The notes under the pieces are model-generated. The model was not told where the DNA came from. It saw only the letters and a program-made list of their open reading frames with translations, and did not search any database. The position numbers and the translations under genes were made by a program. From Schoenoplectus triqueter (taxonomy: Eukaryota > Streptophyta > Magnoliopsida > Poales > Cyperaceae), in assembly GCA_964058805.1 (NCBI GenBank), contig CAXKVV010001186.1, positions 1 through 38,117 on the forward strand: a DNA stretch of 38,117 nucleotides. Direction: 5' to 3'. Shown in pieces: positions 29,661 to 38,117 of this stretch; position 1 is the stretch's first letter; the number at the start of each line of letters is the position of its first letter.

Positions 29661-32169
29661 TAATAAATAGAGCCTCTTGATGGAGTTGGACTATTTGCAT
29701 GCAAATTCTATACAACCAACTCTAGGACAACAAATAAATAACAAATATGATGTTTTTCTATCTTGAACTATTTCATAATATCATGTAACATAAAAATCAA
29801 ACAATGAGAAAATTATATAACATAAGTATGTTATAGTATCTATTTATGTTAAGTAGGAATCACAATGTGTTGCTAGATATTGTTTGTGTTTATTAAAATT
29901 AAATATGTAGATTTATTTCTATGGTCAACCGACAAAAATCTTCTAGGTTCTTACTAAATAAGCTCTTAATCAATAATGCATTGTATTTTAATTTATTATA
30001 TTCAAGAGATAAATATAATATATTAAATAATTAATAATAAATATTATTATAATTAATTATTTTAACTGATCATATGAAATTAAAATTGATAAAATATTTC
30101 ATATTGACATGTTAATATAATTATAAAATTTTATTAAAATAATATATAATTTATTTGTACTTTTAATTAGACTAATAATATGATATATAAGAGAGTTTAT
30201 TAGATAAAATAAGCGGTCAAAAACTCATTTTATGAGCAGAAAATTCTATTAAGGAGAGTTTTTTTGAAAGAGACACTTATATAGACAATAGTCTATAGTG
30301 CTCCTTATCAAAATTACATGACAATTAAAAAACTTGCTCAAGTTTTATAAACTCATATAGTATATATTCAAGTATGACACACAGTTAAAAATATTTATAC
30401 TAATAATAAATTTTATTTTAATCAAGTTCAAAATCTTACACTTAATATATCTTTTAAATTATGCTCAAAAGTGTTTATACTCGTATTAAAATATCTTTAT
30501 ATTAATATTCTAAATATAGCTATATTAACAAAGAAATATACATTATACTAATCGTCAAATGTAATATATTGGACTCATATAAATATACATTATACATAGA
30601 TAAAAAGTGTTTATACCGACGCATAAATATATTTATACATGGTGTAAAAGTTTTATACTAGCATCTATAGTAAAAAATATTTATATCAAATTGTGAAAAG
30701 TTTTGAAAAATAAATTAGATCTCAGAATTATATCATCATCGATCTTATTAGCTGGCTTCACCAATGATCGAGTACCCAGCTTAGGCAATTAGACAACGGT
30801 AAAATATAATTAGGCAATGAGTCAGATTCCTGTAATCTAGAAATTATTGTAATTTAGGAAATAAGGCAACGGTAATAAGACCAATAGTCTATATAGTCAT
30901 GTAGAGAGCATTTTCAAATGTACTCAGAAAAATCATCTTCCAATAAAAGATTTTCCTCATCATCTTGTATCATTTATGTCCACAATGAAATATCTTAAAA
31001 TCAAATTGAAAAAATATCAATATACATAACAGAATTGGAGCCAAAAAAAGGGAAAGATGTGAAAGAGAGATAAGATAGAGAAGAGAGAGATCAAGACAAA
31101 AGAATTTAAAGAAAGAAAATTGATGCGTAGAAGAAAGATTAGAACAAAGAAGATAGATCAGGACAGATGGGAGATGGAAGTAGAGAGAGACGCGAAAGAG
31201 GAGGGAAGCGGAGGAGAGATACAAAAGAGGAGAGCGAAGGAGAGACACGATTCATGGACTCGGAGAGCGAAGGAGAAGTATGAGCATAAAAAAGATTATG
31301 GTGCAAAAAATAGTGTAAAAAATTCTAAGTTAATATAAAATACAATGTTAATTTCCATTTTTTATACAATACAACAGCATCTGCATTGCACTGTTAAATT
31401 GATTGTCAAATTTCATTTGATAATTATCATTTTAATTTTAGAGATATATAGACTAGACAAAATTAGACAATTATTTAAATTTGATAATTTATTTAATAAT
31501 CCACATCAAAGGAAAAGTAAATAATTAATTATGACGGTGTCATTTTGATAATTTCATTCAATTCAGAGATATCATTTTTTTAAAAAATGTCAATTTTATG
31601 ATATTATATAAAATTTTAATTAGCGATTAACCTCATGTTTATTATTTTTTTCAGTAATTTACTTTTGTTTACAAAAAAAATGAACACATGCAAATTTGTA
31701 ATTAGTAATTATCATTTTAAAATTTTAATTTTTCTTAATAAATATTTGTTCGTCTATATATATGTAAGAATTAAGATAGCTGTCCGGGAATATGTTCGGG
31801 AATATTTTCATAGCTACTGTCAATGACCCTTTGTTTTTAGAAGCAAACTCAAATTTAAAGCCTGTAAAAAAACATTTTTTTGAAAAAGCAAACTAAATAT
31901 TTATCAGTTTCTTTCAAAAACGTCATATAAAAAGTAACAATACTAAAAATGCATCAGTAGCTACCTAACTCTTACATACATTCACAAAAATAACAGAAAA
32001 CATTAACAGACAATAAAACCCCATAAGCAACTGAATTCGTTCTAAAAAGATAAAATAACTAGAAACTCTAGGAATCCAGTTGTATCATCACTTGAATGTC
32101 TTCCAAATCAATTAAAATTTTCTCTGATTGATACAGCGACCCCAATGAACTAGTCATACCTATATATAG
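29661..32169. other. AT-rich gene-free stretch
   Basis: No gene recognised. Contents seen: a cluster of tttatac-type words (about 30386-30700), an LTR-like fragment (about 30740-30975) and a purine-rich low-complexity block (about 31040-31265) that produces a charged but implausible reading frame. Confidence 0.5.
30740..30975 (+). repeat. Possible LTR fragment
   Basis: A TATA-like tctatatag (about 30887-30895) is followed about 25-50 nt later by aatgtactcag, and then by an AATAAA poly(A) signal (30940-30945). This order of promoter, start region and poly(A) signal is the usual R-region layout of plant copia LTRs. The boundaries are not clear and there is no second copy in the window. Confidence 0.3.
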
Positions 32170-32593
32170 AGGGGTGTCAATTATCGATCCGACCCGACGG
32201 GTTAATCCGGCCCGACCCGACATGATCCGAAAATAAATGGGTCGGATATGGATTTAATTTTTTTGATCCGAATCAGATCGGGTCGGGTTCGGATCAACCC
32301 GACCCAATTAATTATGATTTTGAAGTAATTTTATGATTTAGTACTAATTAAAACTTAAATCTACACTAATTATATACTAATTAAGATTAATTATAAATGA
32401 ATCAATATTTAATTGCTTAAAATTATATAAAAATAATTAATAAATATATAATTATTTTACATGAGTCAGGTCGGATATGGGTTAAGATTTTTTGACCCGA
32501 ATTTAATCGGGTCGTGTTCAGGTCAGGTCAAAAAAATAATAAAATAATATGATCTGACCCGAACCCGACCCGACCCGACCCATTGACACCCCT
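32170..32593. mobile_element. hAT-type MITE 1
   Basis: Terminal inverted repeats AGGGGTGTCAAT and ATTGACACCCCT bound 424 bp. The subterminal regions are rich in gggtcggg and cccgaccc words in opposite orientation and the centre is AT-rich. Flanks tatataga (left) and aatataga (right) match at 7 of 8 positions when the left boundary is shifted by one base, consistent with an 8-bp hAT target duplication. No transposase frame. Confidence 0.72.
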
Positions 32594-32653
32594 AATATAG
32601 AGTGAATTGCGATAAGACATCAAAATAAAACGAACTAAATAATGATATAGAAT

Positions 32654-33052
32654 CAGTGGCCGATGTAGAATTTTGATCAGGGGGCAATTATCGGGTTCAA
32701 ATCCATTAACTAATCGGATACTAAATAAAAAATTAATAATTTAATATATATTCTTACCTAATAAAAATATATTAAAATATTAATATTTTATATATTAAAA
32801 ATAATAACAAAATAAATCTAAAAGTAATAGATAATCAATAAAGTTTTCATTTACGTAACTTTATATTTTGATATTTTTGCATAATTATTTCATTATGCAC
32901 GATATTAAATATTTTTTCTCAATAAAAATAATCAGACAATTCAGAAGGGCAAAACATTTTTCAGAGGGAACAAATTACCGAAAATATTATCAAAAAATAT
33001 TATTTTTCAAAATCTAAAAGTGCCCCCTTAAACAACACTGAATCCGCCCCTG
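32654..33052. mobile_element. hAT-type MITE 2
   Basis: 399 bp with a perfect 8-bp target duplication tatagaat (32646-32653 and 33053-33060). The ends are CAGTGGCCGAT on the left and ATCCGCCCCTG on the right (imperfect inverted repeats CAG.GGC.GAT). Just inside lie aggggg and ccccctt blocks. No transposase. Together these indicate a non-autonomous hAT element. Confidence 0.82.
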
Positions 33053-33429
33053 TATAGAATCCCAAACTTCCAAACCTACCGGCAAAATTATACAAATTAA
33101 AGACTATATAAAAAATATTTCTCGATCTTAATAACTATAATCTAACCATTTTAATAGAACTATCGCATATATTTCATTTGATTTTTGTGGAATGTTTCGA
33201 CTTTCGCTAGTTGTGTAGTGCCTGGACCGCTATCATCTGCGGAGTTTTTTAAAACTCCATAGGACGCAGAGATGAATCTGAATGGTACAAATTAAATCAC
33301 AACGAATGTAAAGGATCATTATGATATATAAAGAATTTATTATTATTAAATCAGAAAGTTTGATCCTCATCAAACAGTTAAGATATATAGCATACCGTTT
33401 CCCTGTTGCCTTGCTCTGCATGTCTGCGC

Positions 33430-35401
33430 TAGGGATGACAATGGGCCATACCCACAGGCATTCTGTCAATTCTGCGCCTGGCCTGTCTGTCAAAATTTTA
33501 GGCCCATCCTGCCTGACCTGATATAATGGGCCTAAAATTTTAAGCCTGACCCACCCATGAGCATTTCATCCAAGCCCGTGCCTGTCTGGGCTTGCCTGTC
33601 CCTACCCATGGGTCTACCTGACCTGCCCATACCCATGGGCCTATCTAACCTGCCCATACCGGTTGGCCTACCTAGCCTGCCCATACTCAGCCATACCCAC
33701 CCCATTTAAAAAAACCAGATAAGCAACTGACAAATATTATATATAACCAACTGACAACAAAACTAGATAAATAAAAAACATAATTTACACACAACAAAAT
33801 AGTTACCAGATCTTGAAGTTAATTTAGCACAAAATAATACAATTTTAGCTAATAGTTTCAAGTTCCAATATAATACATAATTAACAAATAAACATAGTTT
33901 AGACTAAAATTTCAGATTCATCCATTGTTCTCTTGCATTGACCTGCACAAAAAAAATGAAAGTATAAACTATGTTAGAAAAATAAAAATGTTTACTAAGA
34001 ATGCAACTTACCACTCACTTGAAGCAAAGTTTAACAAAAAACGAAAGACATACCACACTGTAACTTATCATTTCTCAAATAAGTGGCAAGCACAGTTTAA
34101 TAAAAACCAAAGAATATACCATATTGTAACTTATCACTTCTCAAATAAGAATGCTTAATTACTACGTTTTTGTGCTTCTCAAAAAGCATATCTTACCTTC
34201 AAATTCAGCATTAAACCAATTTTGAGGATGATACCTTGTTATAGAGAAAAGCAATAGTGATGGGTATGAAAACCAAAATGTCTTCATAATTCTTGAATTG
34301 ACGTTCAATGTTGAAACTAAGCCATCTAATTCTCTAAAACAAACACAGAAAATTATTTTAGATCTATGTTCTTAGTTCTCTGATATATGGTATACATATA
34401 TTAAACAAGACTTGCAATTATTTTTTTATTTACATGCACATAAAATATAAAATAAAATAATAAGCATGCGATTTCTAAATGAAGATGGTATAAAATGGGT
34501 TCTAAATGAAGATTGTTCATTTTTTTCATTTCGCCTAAAAAATAAAGAATGTACTGCTAAAATATGGAGTCATGTGTTGTAATTAATTCTGATTTTGTGG
34601 TTCAAAATTCTATGATCCAAAGTCAATCAAATAAAGTTCTGGTTTTCGAGTATTTAGGAATTTGTGTTCCGATAACAGTAAGTCAAACAAACAAAGTTAT
34701 AATTTTGTGGTCCAAAATCAAACTTAGGTCTAGTTTTTGTGTTATTAGGATTTACGAAGGCTCTCTGTTTATCTCTTATATTTGCAATCCATATCTCTCA
34801 AGCGATAAGAAATAGAAAAAAAATCAAGAAGAGTGATAAAGCAAAAAACTCATCGATGAAAAAATATTACTCAAACCACCAAAAGGAGCGTCGCTGCTTG
34901 AGGGGTCTTGTGTGAGGCTGATCGTGCTGCAGAACAACTAGAGAGAGGCAGCGTGAACACACTCAGGTACGAGGAGAGCGAGGATAGCGAGGAGAGTGAG
35001 GAGAGCCTTAGGTAGTGTGCCACTCAGGCAACTCAGATCGATCATGGCCTGCTACTTGAGAGAGAGAGGAAGATCTGAGAGAGAAAGGGCGAGACAATAA
35101 CGCCGCATCTGAGAGGATGAGAGAGATCAAAATATAAAAGAAGTCGGGTGGGAGAAATCAGTTTTTAACCCTGGGTAAACCCTAGATATAAACGGATCAG
35201 ATCAACTCTAGGCATATCCAACGGTAAATAATGGTTCATCAGGTTACCTGCAGGCTGAAAATTCAGTCCTGTGACTGGCCTGGCCCATCGACAGGCCTGT
35301 GCCTGACCTGACCTGATGCGGTGTCGGGCCAACCGGGTAAAGCTTCGGGCCGGATAGGTATGAGCAGGCTAACGGGTTAACGGGCCAAATTGCCATCCCT
35401 A
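33430..35401. mobile_element. Non-autonomous hAT element, 1972 bp, upstream of HISN1
   Basis: Terminal inverted repeats TAGGGATGACAAT and ATTGCCATCCCTA are flanked by a perfect 8-bp target duplication gtctgcgc (33422-33429 and 35402-35409). The left subterminal region repeats acccatgggc and ctgcccatacc words (about 33480-33700). The right end repeats cctgacctg and gggcc words. The interior has short direct repeats and a GA-rich block (about 34930-35110), and no recognisable hAT transposase domain. It ends 338 bp before the HISN1 start codon. Confidence 0.88.
34030..34149 (+). repeat. Two-copy 54-nt direct repeat inside the hAT element
   Basis: 34030-34083 and 34096-34149 align over 54 nt with few differences (spacing 66 nt). 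Both end in tctcaaataag. The repeat makes a reading frame with duplicated TVTYHFSNK-like ends, but it matches no protein I know. Confidence 0.75.
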
Positions 35402-35739
35402 GTCTGCGCTGCATCTATCTGAAGTCTCAACTCTTTCTAACTTTTTAAGTGAACTAGGTTTAACAATTGCTAACACCGTATCTCCTACTGACAAGTGGCT
35501 CAGACTATTTCTTCTTAATAAAACTGGACCACATAGACCGCCTACAAAAACGCCGGCACTGGGCCAAGCCAACTCTTCACACGCCACTGCTCAGCCTCAG
35601 GCCTCAGCTTAATCTCTTCTGTTGGCTGTTGTCATTTATCTACAATTCTATACGAGAAAAACACACTAAACGCAGCGAATCGAATTAACATCACAACAAT
35701 AACTCAATCTACGCGCGTTTTTTTACTTCTTAGTAAAAC
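35402..35739 (+). promoter_or_regulatory. HISN1 proximal promoter and 5' UTR
   Basis: Only this 338-bp stretch of native DNA separates the hAT element from the HISN1 ATG. It is richer in C and G than the repeats to its left. I see no convincing TATA box. The original upstream DNA now lies left of 33430. Confidence 0.5.
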
Positions 35740-38117
35740 ATGGCTGTTGCATTGGACCTGACAGGGGTAATTCAGTCCTTCGCTTCTCCATTTACTGTAA
35801 GGAGGCAATTCAAGAGGCCTCCTAGAGATGCAATAGCGTGTTGCGCCGCCGTCACCGTCGTCGCCGGAGATATGGCTCCCACTGCGACTTCCCTGGTGGA
35901 GCGCAGTGTCGTCCGCCTTGGGCTCCCAAGCAAGGGTCGCATGTCAGAGGAAACCCTAAATCTCCTAAAGGTATGTTTAATCTTCGCTTGTGTGTCATTC
36001 TCGCTTGTGGAAGTGAGCGTCTTGTTGATTTCCTCACTTTGTTTTCTCGTATCCTCAGAGTTGCCAATTGACTGTTAGGCAGCTGAATCCAAGACAGTAT
36101 ACGGCTGACATTCCATTGGTAATATATTTATGGTTTTTTCTTTTCTTTATGCATTATATAGGTTATTTGTTAATTTCTTCTAGTCATTGAGCTAGGATAA
36201 ATTTTTTCTATCAATTGGTGAACTGGTAAACTTGATAATCTGTTTTTTTCTATAAATATTTGATCTCTCATCTTGTTTTAGCACTGTAAAATTGTCTCCT
36301 TCATTTGCCTTAACCAACTGCACATCAGGTCTTCTGAGAAACATAGGATTTGTTATTTCCTTATCTCGGCTTGACGGTGTTTTGGTATATGCATGAGAAC
36401 AGCACATACTACATTTTTAGTTCTTTCATTTGTGAACTTCTATATGTTAGAGGTTATGAAACTAATAATTGCTGATCGTTGCTATTATGCAGCTTCCTAA
36501 TCTAGAGGTTTGGTTTCAAAGGCCAAAAGATATTGTTCACAAGTTGCAGTCAGGTGATCTAGACCTTGGTTTCGTAGGTTATGATACAGTCTGCGAGTAT
36601 GGACAGGTAAATCCTGAAAGGAAATTAATGCAAGGTACTACATAATTGCTGGTTCCCATTCCATATTAGTAGAGCCAGCTTGTGTTGGCCAAGTATAGCT
36701 TCTGTATTTTTTTTTTGCTTTCCCCCCATTTTTTCCCCTTACTGTTATGTTTAATTGACCACTAACATTTGAGGCTGAACTGCAAATTGATGTTTGATTT
36801 AAACCTGCTCCAGCATCAAGGCTTAATTGCATGATTGGTACCATGCTGATACATGCTATACAATGTCAGATGGCTATCTTTTGTTATGATTGTTATTTAT
36901 TGCATTACTTCTAAGCTTCCCCACCATTTAGTATGAAAACCTTTTGGTTCTTTTTAGTGAGCTATATAATATATCAGATAACATAGTTGTTCTGATTTCC
37001 ATTTATCAGGGAAATGAGGATTTACTAATTGTTCATGAAGCACTTAATTATGGAGCATGTCATTTAGCTCTTGCGGTACATGAACTCCTCTTTATTTTGC
37101 ATCAGTTTACGAGATTCTCCATTCTTCATCTACAGAGCTTAGTATTATAACATATCTGTTAGTTTGACAGATTCCAAAGGAGGGCATTTTTGAAAATGTA
37201 AATTCCATTGATGAATTATCAAGGATGACTAAATGGACAGCAGAGAGACCACTGCGGGTTGTCACTGGGTTTACATATGTATGCATTGTTTGTCATTTAT
37301 ATTTGGAAGTTATCAATTTTTCCTGGGTTTCATTACCATTATTTTGATGCATATGTCATTTTTCCCCTTATATAAACAGTTGGGACCAAAATTTTTGAAA
37401 GAGAAGGGTCTGAAGCATGTGGTTATCACCACAGCTGATGGAGCATTGGAGTCGTATCCTGCTGTGAGCTCTTTCATAATACTGATAGATTATAAATTAT
37501 TTTTAAGATTAGCGGCATTACCCTGTACAAAACTATTTTTTCTTGCATTTTAATGCTAAAAAACAGTGCTACATCTTCAAGACAAGTATTTGATACAAAC
37601 AGAATACTTGATACAAGTTTGTTAGGAACTTTGGGTATGTAGTTCCCTTGGCTCACTTATTTTTAATCAGGTTTGAATGAACTCCTGCATGTATAAGGAA
37701 GTCTTTAATGTTTTATTTGGACATACTCATGGCCCATTTCTAACTTGTTCTGCTTTATGATTCTTTAGATGGGGACAGCTGATGCTATTGTAGATCTTGT
37801 CAGTAGTGGTACAACCTTGCGTGATAATAATTTGAAAGAAGTTGAAGGCGGGACTGTTTTGCAAAGCCAAGTAGCATTTCTTAACTATTCTGGTTATGAT
37901 GATTCTTTTTAAGTTATATCAACATCTAATGAAATGCTGTTGAAGTGTTGATATTTAGGGCTCAGGTTGTTCTTTCAAATAAGAAACTATAATGCAGATG
38001 CTAAAAATGAAAATAATTTAAAGTAAAACTAGTTCTCTAGTTGATAAATAAGTGAACTTTGATATTGACATGAGGAAAACCTTTTTAGGCTGTGCTTGTA
38101 GCTAGCAAAAGGTCATT
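35740..38117 (+). CDS. HISN1: ATP phosphoribosyltransferase, plastid, first enzyme of histidine synthesis (3' part outside window)
   Basis: Exons: 35740-35970, 36059-36118, 36493-36606, 37010-37075, 37171-37278, 37380-37463, 37769-37870 and 38089 to beyond the window end. All are phase 0 with GT-AG borders. 264 residues are visible of a family length of about 400, so the C-terminal third is missing, including the expected regulatory domain. The N-terminus (about residues 1-55, rich in Ala, Arg, Ser and Val) looks like a chloroplast transit peptide. The mature part begins near [11 protein letters not shown] (58-68). Other family motifs are [27 protein letters not shown] and GFTYLGPKF. The PROSITE-like signature E-x5-G-x-A-D-A-I-V-D-L-x2-S-G-x-T-L is at 217-239. 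The enzyme joins ATP and PRPP to give phosphoribosyl-ATP in the plastid stroma. The coding sequence seen is intact. Confidence 0.95.

Noticed and set aside
31120..31338. Plus-strand frame rich in Arg, Lys and Glu
   Set aside because: Caused by a purine-rich low-complexity block; no initiation context, domain or exon signals.

Overview
The window is nuclear DNA of a flowering plant, most likely a eudicot. It has split genes with GT-AG introns, AT-rich intergenic DNA and several classes of plant transposon. The species cannot be named from the sequence. There are three host genes. A glycoside hydrolase family 127 gene (DUF1680, beta-L-arabinofuranosidase-like) runs rightward in 13 visible exons from about 485 to 17431. 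An A20/AN1 zinc-finger stress-associated protein (SAP) gene runs leftward, with coding exons at 20402-20115 and 18594-18310. A plastid ATP phosphoribosyltransferase gene (HISN1, first step of histidine synthesis) starts at 35740 and leaves the window inside its eighth exon. The first two genes converge. The three functions are unrelated, so there is no operon or pathway cluster.

Most of the rest is a record of transposition. Intron 12 of the GH127 gene (5791-16643) is about 10.85 kb because an old Ty1-copia element (5806-16542, minus strand, 176-bp LTRs, TSD ctaat) landed 10 nt from the splice donor. A second Ty1-copia element (7367-12910, minus strand) later entered its reverse transcriptase (RT) region. 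The inner element has two identical 152-bp LTRs, a perfect iMet-type primer-binding site, a polypurine tract, a 5-bp TSD and an intact 1395-codon gag-pol frame. It is very young and possibly still able to move. Intron 3 carries a tRNA-derived SINE.

The gene-poor stretch between SAP and HISN1 (about 21.35-35.4 kb) holds a short Helitron (23006-23480) and a third, decayed copia element (23522-29660) that lacks gag and protease. A 1400-bp solo LTR (24973-26372, TSD ttagt) cuts the RNase H region of that copia element. Three hAT-type elements follow in a row (32170-32593, 32654-33052 and 33430-35401). The last has a perfect 8-bp TSD and sits 338 bp upstream of the HISN1 start codon.

No CRISPR array, rRNA gene, complete tRNA gene or phage-like system was seen. 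The most interesting signals are the young copia element with its long leader, the AACGG/CCGTT palindrome array in the third copia LTR, the missing ATG of the GH127 frame, the SAP gene split between its two zinc fingers, and the hAT insertion beside HISN1.
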